From Mesorhizobium atlanticum (GTDB taxonomy: Bacteria; Pseudomonadota; Alphaproteobacteria; Rhizobiales; Rhizobiaceae): DNA of 64,000 nt. The position numbers and the translations under genes were made by a program. Below, in pieces: positions 56,173-64,000 of the stretch. Position 1 is the first letter of the stretch. Every line of letters begins with the position of its first letter. The notes under the pieces are model-generated. The model ran no database searches, was not told the origin of the DNA, and saw only the letters and a program-made list of their open reading frames with translations. The stretch lies in the NCBI RefSeq assembly GCF_003289965.1, contig NZ_QMBQ01000001.1, positions 1-64,000 on the forward strand, in the 5' to 3' direction.

Positions 56173-57726
56173 TTACCCGCCCGCCGTCTCGGCGATGAAG
56201 GCGCGGACGTGGTCGATGAACGCCTCGAAGGTGGGCTCGCCTTCGAGCAAAATGTGGTTCTGGCTTTCGAGCTCGATGAAACGGGCGCCCGGAATGCCGG
56301 CGGCCATGGTGCGCCCGGATTCGACCGGAGCGACGTTATCGTCCCGCGCATGCAGCACCAGCGTCGGCACGCGTACCTTTTCCAGCAAGTCGCTGACATC
56401 GATCACCGAAGCGGCGCTCTGCAGCCGCCAGGCATCGTCGGGTAAGACGGTGCGCAGCATCAGATCGTCCATCCAGGCGAAATGCTCGTGCGTCGCGCCG
56501 GGGATGAACATCGAGCAGAAGGCCTGACGGAACATCGGGTTCGGCTTGCCCCAGTTCTCGCGCATCAGCGTCGCGGCGGCCTCGCGCGTCGCGATCTCGC
56601 CGGCATCGCCGCGCGCCCGCCAGCCTTTGACGTAACCGCCGTAAAGGATCATGCCCGACACTTTCTCGGGGTGGCGGATGGCATAGGCGATGGAAACCGC
56701 GCAGCTCTGCGACAGGCCGAGCAAGGTGAAGCGGTCGAGCCCCGCCGCCTCGACCACGCATTCGAGATCCGACAGCATGGTCTCGAACGAGATGTCGACG
56801 ACGTGCCGCTGCGACAGGCCGTTGCAGCGCTGGTCATAGCGCACCAGCCGGTTGTGGCGCGACAGTTCCCGCATCCAGTGCCGCCAGATCGGGCTGTCCC
56901 AGTCGAAGGTGAGATGCGACATCCAGTGCGCGGCGCGCAGGATCGCCGGGCCGCTGCCGGTGCTGGCATAGGCCAGCCTTGTGCCGTCGAGCGCCCGGCA
57001 GAATTGCACGGCGCGGCCGGGATCCTGCGCCGACGCGCCGGGTTTCGACGGCGCCTGCGCCGGTCGCGCGGCGCCGGACTGGGGCGCGCGGCTCGTGGCT
57101 TGAGCGGCGGCCGACCTGACCTTGCCCTCCAGCACCTGGATCTCGGCGGCGAGGCTGGCGTCGTCGGGGACGAGGCGGCGCAGGCGCTGCGCAAGCGGCA
57201 GCGCCCGCCGGGGCTGGTCCGTCAGGCGCTCGACCAGCTCGCGCAGGATGCCGAGCTCGACGATCTCCACTTCGCTGGCGATCGCCTGCCGCCAGGACTC
57301 GTATTCGAAGCATCGTTCGAGCGAGAGGTCGGCGAGAAAGCCGCCGCGGATCGAGGCAAGGACGGCTTCGAGCTCCTCGGTCGAGCGGGACGACAGGTCG
57401 GCCTTCACCAGCGGCGCCAGCCGCGCATAGTCCGTCTCGAGGTTGAGCGCCACGGCGTTGCGATCGGCGATGAGGGAGGATTCGCCGCCGTCCAGCACCT
57501 GGCGGATCTTGGAGAGGCTCCAGCGCAAGGCGCCGCGCGGGTCGTCGGGAATGTCCCAGAATATCTCGCACAACCGCTCGCGCTGGTGCTGCCTGGCGGT
57601 GACGGCGAGGTAAGCAAGCAGCGCCCGCGTCTTGCGCGACGGCGGCAGGTCAAGCGGCTGGCCGTCGCGCGCCACCTGAAAATCGCCAAGCACGCGCAGC
57701 TCCAGCCTGTGCTGAGAGCCGTTCAT
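56173..57726 (-). CDS. SARP-type DNA-binding domain fused to alpha/beta hydrolase
   Basis: 517 residues from the ATG at 57726. Residues 8-100 look like an OmpR/SARP-type winged helix (LRVLGDFQVARDGQPLDLPPSRKTRALLAYLAVTARQHQRERLCEIFWDIPDDPRGALRWSLSKIRQVL), followed by a BTAD-like helical part to about 220 and an Ala/Pro-rich linker. From about 245 an alpha/beta hydrolase follows: VRYDQRCNGLSQRHV, nucleophile Ser in LLGLSQSCAVSIA, Asp in LHARDDNVAPVE and His in SQNHILLEGEP. It is convergent with the MaoC gene and may sense a product of that pathway. Confidence 0.85.
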   Translation of the reverse strand: MNGSQHRLELRVLGDFQVARDGQPLDLPPSRKTRALLAYLAVTARQHQRERLCEIFWDIPDDPRGALRWSLSKIRQVLDGGESSLIADRNAVALNLETDYARLAPLVKADLSSRSTEELEAVLASIRGGFLADLSLERCFEYESWRQAIASEVEIVELGILRELVERLTDQPRRALPLAQRLRRLVPDDASLAAEIQVLEGKVRSAAAQATSRAPQSGAARPAQAPSKPGASAQDPGRAVQFCRALDGTRLAYASTGSGPAILRAAHWMSHLTFDWDSPIWRHWMRELSRHNRLVRYDQRCNGLSQRHVVDISFETMLSDLECVVEAAGLDRFTLLGLSQSCAVSIAYAIRHPEKVSGMILYGGYVKGWRARGDAGEIATREAAATLMRENWGKPNPMFRQAFCSMFIPGATHEHFAWMDDLMLRTVLPDDAWRLQSAASVIDVSDLLEKVRVPTLVLHARDDNVAPVESGRTMAAGIPGARFIELESQNHILLEGEPTFEAFIDHVRAFIAETAGG

Positions 57727-57830
57727 GCGTTCACGCGCATGTCGATCGCCATGGTCCCCCTTCGGCCGAGGCCGCCGCTGCGAAGGCGCAGCCAATAGCA
57801 AAAATGGCTAATTTAGGAAAGCTTGGTGCG

Positions 57831-58076
57831 TCAGGCCAGCAGCAGCTTCAGCCTGGAGAGCCTGAGGCGCGCGAGCCGCCGCGCCGGATTATGGAAGGCT
57901 TCCAGGCCGGCCTCGACCAGGAAGGCCAGCGTCATCAACTCGATCAGGAATTCGTCCGCCGCGTCGAAAGCGGCTCGCGAGCCGGCGGCGAGGTGCCGGA
58001 GCAGCGTGCGCGCTTCCTCGACCGCGTCGGCGCTGCCGGTGTCGATCAGCGCTTCGAGCCTGGTGAAGCAGTCCAT
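57831..58076 (-). CDS. Small hypothetical protein
   Basis: 81 residues from the ATG at 58076 (GGAGAG upstream): MDCFTRLEALIDTGSADAVEEARTLLRHLAAGSRAAFDAADEFLIELMTLAFLVEAGLEAFHNPARRLARLRLSRLKLLLA. Fully helical, amphipathic, with a basic tail. No family recognised. Confidence 0.5.
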   Translation of the reverse strand: MDCFTRLEALIDTGSADAVEEARTLLRHLAAGSRAAFDAADEFLIELMTLAFLVEAGLEAFHNPARRLARLRLSRLKLLLA

Positions 58077-58163
58077 GTCGATTCTCTCCGCCCCACCAAG
58101 GCGATAGATCGATCCGGCGGCGCGGACATCCACATATGTTAAGCGAGCTGCTTTGAGGCTTGC

Positions 58164-59120
58164 TCACGCCTTGACTGGAACTGCCTTCGGCTTGATCACC
58201 GTTGCCAGCACGACGCCGAGGACGATGAAGGCCGCCCCGACCAGATCGTAATCATGCAGGCTCTCGCCGAGCAGCAGATAGGCGAGGATGGCGACGAACA
58301 GCGTCTGCAGATAGAGCAGCATGCTTGCCCGGCTGGCGCCCAGCGTCTCGACGCTTTTGTTGTAGAGATAATACATCAGCGCACCGCCGGGGCCGGCCAG
58401 ATAAGCGAGCGCGAGCAGGCCGTTGCCGTTCAGGGCGGAGCGCTCGTCGTTGAATATCTCCCAGAGATGGAACGGCAACGCCACCAGCGCGCCGGCGCCG
58501 AGCAGCAGCACGACCAGGGGCAGAAGCTCGAGGCCGAATTTGGAGCGGCGCAGCAGCACCGTGTAGAGCGCCCAGCAGAAGGCGCTGCCGACGATCCACA
58601 ATTCACCGATGTTGAAGCGCAGTTGCACCAGCGCGTCGATATTGCCATGCGCGACGATGACCAGCATGCCGGCAAGTGCCGCAGCCGCGCCGAGCGCCTT
58701 CCAGAGCCCGAGCGGCTCACCAAGCACGAGACGCGCCAGCACCATGGTCATGATCGGCGACATCGCCATGATGATGCCGGCCGTGGTCGCGTCGGTGTCG
58801 TTCAGGCCACGGTAGATCATGCCCTGGCAAAACGTCAGGCCGATGGCGCCGACGGCGACGATCTCAAGGGGCCGGGATTTGAGCAGCGCCAGCATGGCGC
58901 CGTGATGGCGGTGCACGATCGGCAACAGGATGGCGCAGGCCAGCAGGAGCCGCCAGAAGCAGAGACCCCAGGGCGGCATTTCCGGCGCCACCCATTTGGC
59001 CGCGATGTAGACGCCGGCCGAAAGCAGCCAGCACAAGACGGCGGCCGGATAGCCGGCCAGGGACGATCCTGCCGGAATGGCCGGCGGTTCGGGGGGATGG
59101 ACTATCGGTATCGCCTGCAT
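58164..59120 (-). CDS. EamA-family (DMT) permease 1
   Basis: 318 residues and about ten spans in two repeats (LAGYPAAVLCWLLSAGVYIAAKW..., and the second repeat with WIVGSAFCWALYTVLLRR). Proton-coupled exporters of this superfamily move amino acids or other metabolites out of the cell. 15 bases after the next EamA gene, so the pair is one operon. Substrate unknown. Confidence 0.88.
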   Translation of the reverse strand: MQAIPIVHPPEPPAIPAGSSLAGYPAAVLCWLLSAGVYIAAKWVAPEMPPWGLCFWRLLLACAILLPIVHRHHGAMLALLKSRPLEIVAVGAIGLTFCQGMIYRGLNDTDATTAGIIMAMSPIMTMVLARLVLGEPLGLWKALGAAAALAGMLVIVAHGNIDALVQLRFNIGELWIVGSAFCWALYTVLLRRSKFGLELLPLVVLLLGAGALVALPFHLWEIFNDERSALNGNGLLALAYLAGPGGALMYYLYNKSVETLGASRASMLLYLQTLFVAILAYLLLGESLHDYDLVGAAFIVLGVVLATVIKPKAVPVKA

Positions 59121-59135
59121 TCTCGAATCCCGATG

Positions 59136-60029
59136 CTAACGGCGCATTTCCATGACAAAGATCGCTCCGATGACGATGGCGATGCCGACGCCCTGAAGCA
59201 GCGAAACCCGCTCCCCCAAAACCGCAATCGCAAACAAGACCCCGAGGACCGGCTCCAGATTGCTGATCATCGCCGCGCGAGCCGCGCCGACGTAGGCCAT
59301 GCCTGAGATGAATGCGAGGGTGCCCACCGTGGATGCGACGGCGACGCCGATAAAGCCGGTCCATGCGAGCGGCGTCGTGGGCAAGGCCAGTGTTCCAAAG
59401 AACGCGAAGATCACGGTGAGCGTGACTGCGGCCGAAAGCATCATGTAGAAGCCGACTGAAATCGCCTTTGCTTCCGCGGTCGCGCGCGCACCGCACACAA
59501 CAATGATCGCCGTCACCGCCATCGCCAACGCCGCGAGCGACAATCCAACGCCGCTCAGCCCTTCGAAGGAAAGCCCGATGGCCAGGTAAAGGCCGACCAG
59601 GGCGGCAACGAGCGCTCCGATGGATATGATCGTGAGTTTTTCCTGTCCCAGAAACATCACGATGAAACCGACAAGCACCGGATGGATGAAGTAGATCAAG
59701 ATCACCAGGCTGACGGGCAGGTAATTCACGGCTCCGAGATAGCCGTAGAGCATCACGGCGTATGCCACGCCCATCGCCAGGGCGATCCACATAGGCCGGC
59801 GTGGAATTGCTATCGGCTGACGCGACGCCCCCAGCAGCAACAAGGTGATCAACACCGAAAAAATGCTTCGGCCGGTGATGACGCTGAGGGTGTTGCTGCC
59901 CCCTTCGTAGGCGAGCTTGGCGAAACTAGGCACAATGGCGATTGCGATAGTCGAGAGGACCACAAGGCCAACGCCGAGCGCCTGTTGCTTAAACCCGGCG
60001 CCAGATGAAACTGTCCCCGCATCGACCAT
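59136..60029 (-). CDS. EamA-family (DMT) permease 2
   Basis: 297 residues from the ATG at 60029, about ten spans (LGVGLVVLSTIAIAIVPSFAKLAYEGG, VMLYGYLGAVNYLPVSLVILIYFIHPVLVGFIVMFL). It may form a heteromeric unit with the next gene's product; that is speculation. A longer start at 60086 is unlikely, since it adds a hydrophilic stretch before the first span. Confidence 0.88.
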   Translation of the reverse strand: MVDAGTVSSGAGFKQQALGVGLVVLSTIAIAIVPSFAKLAYEGGSNTLSVITGRSIFSVLITLLLLGASRQPIAIPRRPMWIALAMGVAYAVMLYGYLGAVNYLPVSLVILIYFIHPVLVGFIVMFLGQEKLTIISIGALVAALVGLYLAIGLSFEGLSGVGLSLAALAMAVTAIIVVCGARATAEAKAISVGFYMMLSAAVTLTVIFAFFGTLALPTTPLAWTGFIGVAVASTVGTLAFISGMAYVGAARAAMISNLEPVLGVLFAIAVLGERVSLLQGVGIAIVIGAIFVMEMRR

Positions 60030-60146
60030 CGGCCGACCTCGCCGCCTCGTGCAAAAGTCACTTTGGCATGCAGCCGGCAGTTTCAACTGCCGTTGGGCGC
60101 GCAGTCTATCCTACCGCAAAGGAACGCCGCAACTATTGAGCGTAGA

Positions 60147-60428
60147 TCAATGCGACGTGTCGCCGGCCGGGTGCAACTGGTCCCAGGCCGAGCCGACGCA
60201 ACCGTTGAACTGCGACGCGAAGCGCTCGGCCTCGGTGCCTTCGAGCCCGTCGTCGACAAGGGCCTCGATGCTTCGGCGCAGCAGAGCGAGCTGCATCTGC
60301 CGCGCATGACTCCTGTCGGTTTCGCGCATGATGGCCGTGACGTGATAGGCCACGACCGGCTGGCCGAGACAGGAGAGAAGCGCTCCCGACCCCGCCGTCG
60401 CCGCCGTGACTGCTTCCTCGATGTTCAT
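60147..60428 (-). CDS. Small hypothetical protein
   Basis: 93 residues from the ATG at 60428 (GAGGAG seven bases upstream). MNIEEAVTAATAGSGALLSCLGQPVVAYHVTAIMRETDRSHARQMQLALLRRSIEALVDDGLEGTEAERFASQFNGCVGSAWDQLHP. Helical; no family recognised. Confidence 0.55.
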   Translation of the reverse strand: MNIEEAVTAATAGSGALLSCLGQPVVAYHVTAIMRETDRSHARQMQLALLRRSIEALVDDGLEGTEAERFASQFNGCVGSAWDQLHPAGDTSH

Positions 60429-60636
60429 GCCGGCGCTCCTCATCAAAGATGCTGGGCGCCTCCCCGGCAGATGGCGGCGATAGCGCCGCTTCTTTTCTAA
60501 TTCCGGCGTCGCGAGACCATCGCTCGCGGCCAAAATCAGTATCCTCCAGAACCGTATTAAAGGCGACCGGATAGTTAATTGATGGTTAACGCGAACGGTC
60601 GCATCTTAGACGTTCAGCCTCTTCGCAACGCACCGG

Positions 60637-61788
60637 TCAGTGATCCGGAACGTTTCGCTCGGCCGACGGCGCGAGGCACTGTGAGCCGGGCACCGAGACC
60701 GGGGCGCCCTGCAGCACCCAGTCGGCGGCGATCTGGCCGATGACCGGGGCGAGCTGGATGCCGTAGCCGCCGGCGCCGGCGGCGGTGACCAGCGCCGGTT
60801 CCGAGGCGTCGATGGGCCCGACGAAGGGGCGATGGTCGGCCGTCACCGGGTAGAGACCCGCCCAGCCGCGGCCGAGCCGCGCGCCCGGCAGGTCGGGCAC
60901 ACGTTCCAGAAGCAGCTCGGCCAGATCGACCTTCGATTGCTCCTCGCACTGATCGTTGTAATTGTCGGGGTCTTCCGGCGCGATCGACTTCACCTTGTGG
61001 ATCTCGGCGATCAGCTCGCCCGGCTTTTCGTGGCGGAAGTTGAGGCCGCTGCCCTCGCCGTTCACCAGGTCCATCACCATCGGCATGGTGTAGCCGAGCG
61101 GCTCGTCGAGATGGATGACGACGGCCTCGTGGCGCTCGGGCCAGATGTGCAGGCGCTGGCCGAAAAGTGCCGCGACCTGCGGCGCCCAGGCGCCGCCGGC
61201 ATTGACCACGGCGTCGGCATCCATCATGCCGTGACTGGTCTCCACCCTGTAGCCGGCCGCCCGTCGTTCTACGCCGAGCAGCTTGCGATACTGGCGGATC
61301 TCGCCTCCATTCGCGCGCACGATGCCCGCCAGGAAATTGCACATTTCGTACGGATCGAGGAAGCCGTTGTCGGGCCCGAACAAGCCGCCTTCGAGGCCGT
61401 CGGGGTTGATGTGCGGGACGAGCTGCCTTAGCTCGTTCGCGCGGACCAGGCGCGACCTCAGCCCCGCCTCTACCTGGATCTCGACCGATCTCGCGAACAG
61501 CGCAATCTGCGCCTGCGTACGGGCCAGCCGCAGATAGCCGATATGGTTGAAGCGAAGCCCCTCGCCTTCCCATTGGCGGAACCGGCGCAGCGAATGGACG
61601 CGCAGCAGGATCTCGAACGGGTCGGTCAGTTGCGATCCGACGACGCCGACCGACCGGCCGCTCGACCCCGACGCGATCGACTGCGCTTCCAGCACCGTGA
61701 CGCGCGCTCCCTGCTCGACGAGGTTGAGCGCCGTGCACATGCCCAGCGTGCCCGCGCCGACCACCACGACATGAGGAGAAGCTGTCAT
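60637..61788 (-). CDS. DAO-family FAD-dependent amino-acid oxidase/dehydrogenase
   Basis: 383 residues. FAD Rossmann motif VVVVGAGTLGMCTALNLVEQGARVTVLEA (about 8-36), then the DAO fold with the C-terminal GGYGIQLAPVIGQIAADWVLQG (about 342-363). Such enzymes oxidise amines of amino acids or N-methyl amines. It is 13 bases after the aminotransferase gene and 6 of its relatives in bacteria are adjacent to class III aminotransferases. The substrate is not visible. Confidence 0.85.
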   Translation of the reverse strand: MTASPHVVVVGAGTLGMCTALNLVEQGARVTVLEAQSIASGSSGRSVGVVGSQLTDPFEILLRVHSLRRFRQWEGEGLRFNHIGYLRLARTQAQIALFARSVEIQVEAGLRSRLVRANELRQLVPHINPDGLEGGLFGPDNGFLDPYEMCNFLAGIVRANGGEIRQYRKLLGVERRAAGYRVETSHGMMDADAVVNAGGAWAPQVAALFGQRLHIWPERHEAVVIHLDEPLGYTMPMVMDLVNGEGSGLNFRHEKPGELIAEIHKVKSIAPEDPDNYNDQCEEQSKVDLAELLLERVPDLPGARLGRGWAGLYPVTADHRPFVGPIDASEPALVTAAGAGGYGIQLAPVIGQIAADWVLQGAPVSVPGSQCLAPSAERNVPDH

Positions 61789-61801
61789 CCGTGATCCGCT
61801 T

Positions 61802-63121
61802 TCAGGACTGCGCGGCGACGTCGCCCAGGGTCTCGTCGATCGCTTGAAGAATGGCGCCGGCGTCCGCTTCGGTCATCGGCGTCGACAGCGCGAACAGGCC
61901 ATAGCTGGCGGAGAGCACGCCGCGGCAGAGCAGGCCCTTGTGGAAGGCGTCGAATTTTTTCCGCTCGGCCTGGCCGGGATAGATGGAGCGGTAGTCCGTG
62001 ACGGGATGCGACGTGAAATGAACCTTGAATAGCGACCCAAGGCCGACGCATTGGCCGGCAAGACCGTGCTTTCCGAATGAGGCTGTGACGCCGTCGCGCA
62101 GGGATTCGCCGAGACGATCGAGATGGGCGAAGCTTTCCTTCGTCAGCGCCCGCATCGAGGCAAGGCCGGCGCGCATCGTCACCGGATTGGCGGTGAAGGT
62201 GCCGCCATGCGGAAGCGCCGGCTTGCCTCCGGTCGGATCGAACACCGCCATGATATCGGCGCGCCCGCCCACGGCGCCGACCGGAAAACCGCCGCCGATG
62301 ATTTTTCCAAGCGCCGTCAGGTCGGGCTCGATGCCCCACAAGCCTTGCGCACCCGACCATCCGAGGCGAAACGAGATGACCTCGTCGAAGATCACCAGCG
62401 CCCCCGCCGCGTGGGCGATCTCGACCATGGCCTGGAGATAGTCACGGCGGGCCGGGATGAGGCCGGCCCGGTTGGGCATCGGGTCGATCAGCACGGCCGC
62501 GATGGTGTCGCCCTCGGCGGCGAAGACGGCGCGCAACGCCTCGGTGTCGTTGAAGGGCACGGCGATCACGTCGCCCAGCACGCCGCGCGGCGTGCCCCTG
62601 GCATAGGGCGTCGACCTCGGCAGGTCGCCCCAGTTGGCCGGCGAGGAATCCAGGCTCACTTCGGCGAAATCATAGGAGCCGTGATAGGCGCCCTCGATCT
62701 TGACGATCTTCGGCCGCAAGGTGAAGGCGCGCGCCGCCTTGATCGCCATCATCACGCCCTCCGTGCCGGAGTTGGTGAAACGGACCTGGTCGACCGAGGG
62801 CAGCCGCTCGACCAGCAGGTCGGCGAGCTCGATCTCGCTCAGCGTCGGGGCGCCGAAGGCTGTGCCGAGGGGCAGCTGCCCGGCCACGGCCGCGGTGACG
62901 TCGGGATGGGCATAGCCATGGATCATCGCGGTGAAATTGTTGATGCAGTCGTAATAGGCATTGCCGTCGACATCCCAGACCCTGCAGCCCTCGCCGCGCG
63001 CGGCGTAGATCGGAAAGGGATCGACAAAGACCGTGGTGCGCGTGTTGCCGCCCGGCATCACCTTCCTGGCGCGCTCGAACAGGGTTTTCGATCCGGGCAT
63101 GGCGTCGGGATAATGCGGCAT
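61802..63121 (-). CDS. Class III (PLP) aminotransferase, glutamate-1-semialdehyde mutase-like
   Basis: 439 residues. PLP-binding site: IFDEVISFRLGWSGAQG (about 244-260) and the Schiff-base Lys273 in TALGKIIGGGFPVGA. N-terminal GGNTRTTVFVDPFPIYAARGEG (24-45) recalls GSA aminomutase-like amine transaminases. It is probably an amino acid or amine aminotransferase rather than heme-pathway HemL, because its neighbours are an oxidase and a regulator of the GlxA type. Intact. Confidence 0.88.
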   Translation of the reverse strand: MPHYPDAMPGSKTLFERARKVMPGGNTRTTVFVDPFPIYAARGEGCRVWDVDGNAYYDCINNFTAMIHGYAHPDVTAAVAGQLPLGTAFGAPTLSEIELADLLVERLPSVDQVRFTNSGTEGVMMAIKAARAFTLRPKIVKIEGAYHGSYDFAEVSLDSSPANWGDLPRSTPYARGTPRGVLGDVIAVPFNDTEALRAVFAAEGDTIAAVLIDPMPNRAGLIPARRDYLQAMVEIAHAAGALVIFDEVISFRLGWSGAQGLWGIEPDLTALGKIIGGGFPVGAVGGRADIMAVFDPTGGKPALPHGGTFTANPVTMRAGLASMRALTKESFAHLDRLGESLRDGVTASFGKHGLAGQCVGLGSLFKVHFTSHPVTDYRSIYPGQAERKKFDAFHKGLLCRGVLSASYGLFALSTPMTEADAGAILQAIDETLGDVAAQS

Positions 63122-63254
63122 GGCTCTCCGAGGCGACTCGACGGCTCAAACAGCGGCGCAACGGCCGCAGGTCACGAAGCTTGGGTTCGTTTCCTTGCCG
63201 GCGCAATCGGCCAGGCCGGGCATGCGACCCGACCAGGGTCATGGCGGATCCGCA

Positions 63255-64000
63255 TCATTTCGCGGCAACTGCCGCAGCGCGGTTCGGGTGCCTCAGATGC
63301 GTCGGCGTGATGCCGGTCTGCTGGCGGAAGACGCGGCTGAAATGGCCGGCATTGGCAAAGCCGCAGCGATAGGCGATCTCGCCGATGGCGAGGTCGCTGC
63401 CTTCCAGCAGCGACTTTGCATAATGCACCCGCAGCGCCAGATAGGCGGCCATCGGGCCGATGCCGAGCTCGGTGCCGAACAGACGCTCGAGCTGGCGGCG
63501 CGAGCAGTTCATCCTGGCGGCGATCTCGGCAACCGAGAGCGTCTCCTGCAAATTGCTTTCCATCAGGAGCAGCGCCCGCTTCACCGCGCGGCTCGCGGCC
63601 GCGGGGAAGAGGTCGCCGACAGGCTGCACGTCGCGGCTGGAGCGGATACGGTCGAGCACCAGGATCTTGGCCGCCTTCTCCGCCGCCTTCTGGCCGATGA
63701 ATTGCGAGACGAAATAGCCGGCGAGGTCGGCGGCACCCGTGCCGCCGGCGCAGGTGGCGCGGCCGCGATCGACAGAATAGAGGCTGTCGGCATGCGCGCT
63801 CACATCGGGGAACTCGGCGCGGAAATCCTTGATGTGGAACCAGCTGACGGCGGCGCTGTAGCCGTCGAGCAGGCCGTAGCGCGCCAAAACGAAGCTGCCG
63901 GTGCAGAGCGCGGTGAGCGGCACGCCCTTTTCGGCGGCGCGCATCAGGAACGCCTCCTTTTCCGAACTCAGCCTGCGGCTGGTGTCGAGCAGGCCGCCGA
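63255..64000 (-). CDS. GlxA-family transcriptional regulator, truncated by the window end
   Basis: At least 248 residues within the window; the start lies beyond base 64000. N-terminal part is the end of a DJ-1/PfpI-like domain (VPLTALCTGSFVLARYGLLDGYSAAVSWFHIKDF), followed by an AraC-type DNA-binding domain with two helix-turn-helix motifs (SVAEIAARMNCSRRQLERLFGTELGIGPMAAYLALRVHYAKSLL...IGEIAYRCGFANAGHFSRVFRQQTGITPT). It lies upstream of the aminotransferase and oxidase genes in the same direction, so it probably controls them. Confidence 0.85.
   Translation of the reverse strand, partial: GGLLDTSRRLSSEKEAFLMRAAEKGVPLTALCTGSFVLARYGLLDGYSAAVSWFHIKDFRAEFPDVSAHADSLYSVDRGRATCAGGTGAADLAGYFVSQFIGQKAAEKAAKILVLDRIRSSRDVQPVGDLFPAAASRAVKRALLLMESNLQETLSVAEIAARMNCSRRQLERLFGTELGIGPMAAYLALRVHYAKSLLEGSDLAIGEIAYRCGFANAGHFSRVFRQQTGITPTHLRHPNRAAAVAAK

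Noticed and set aside
1..64000. CRISPR array, tRNA, rRNA or replication origin
   Set aside because: No regularly spaced repeats, cloverleaf pattern or rRNA-like sequence was noticed; a dedicated scan was not possible, so short tRNA genes cannot be fully excluded.

Overview
The window looks like chromosome of a Mesorhizobium or a close relative (Alphaproteobacteria, Hyphomicrobiales). The evidence is the high GC content, several families of short palindromic intergenic repeats, DUF982, DUF1127 and DUF1236 proteins, an ExoX-like protein, a PrsD/PrsE-type secretion operon with a GH16 glycanase, a GTTC-N7-GTTC SOS box before dinB, and GGAAC-N16-CGTT promoters of the EcfG general stress type. The organism name is an inference; no rRNA or tRNA gene was seen.

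Layout. 0.3-1.5 kb: a PhzF-like isomerase and a frameshifted small gene. 1.8-6.1 kb: a phage-like control module of six leftward genes (including a Cro-like protein, a GcrA-family protein and a replication-type protein), divergent from an S24 repressor gene across CGTAC-N5-GTACG operators. The same operator recurs at 13.05-13.1 kb before a small gene. 6.3-7.7 kb: a hypothetical protein and a DUF2167 membrane protein. 8.3-11.7 kb: a TPP-riboswitch operon (YkoF-like protein, ThiX permease, ThiZ ATPase, ThiY binding protein) for thiamin precursor uptake. 11.8-13.5 kb: a GSU2403-type nucleotidyltransferase behind two copies of a 28-bp palindrome.

13.6-20.2 kb: many small stress or envelope genes, several behind EcfG-like promoters, plus a DnaJ-domain protein and a candidate small RNA. 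20.78-25.61 kb: a complete IS1595-family transposon with 25-bp terminal inverted repeats and an 8-bp target duplication. It carries an ISXO2-type transposase, a DUF6471 protein, two related membrane proteins, a Panacea-domain antitoxin with a small downstream partner (a likely toxin-antitoxin pair), and one more transposon-associated gene. It sits in the T-tract of a neighbouring gene's terminator.

25.7-33.6 kb: secreted and small proteins and a TadE/TadG-like cluster with two divergent TadG paralogues. 33.8-35.1 kb: dinB. 35.4-42.7 kb: a sugar catabolic locus (FadR-type regulator, enolase-superfamily dehydratase, sugar ABC transporter, SDR dehydrogenase, aldose epimerase, divergent SMP-30 lactonase) around a perfect palindromic operator. 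The parts fit a non-phosphorylating oxidative sugar pathway. 42.8-45.8 kb: a patatin, an atypical SDR and an SRPBCC protein. 46.3-50.8 kb: GH16 glycanase, then type I secretion ABC and HlyD genes. 51-53 kb: small proteins and an OsmC protein. 53.1-57.7 kb: two flavoproteins and a MaoC hydratase facing a SARP-like regulator fused to an alpha/beta hydrolase. 58.1-64 kb: two EamA permeases, a DAO-family oxidase, a class III aminotransferase and a GlxA-type regulator cut by the window end.

All family calls come from reading the sequence and recalled family knowledge; no database search was run.
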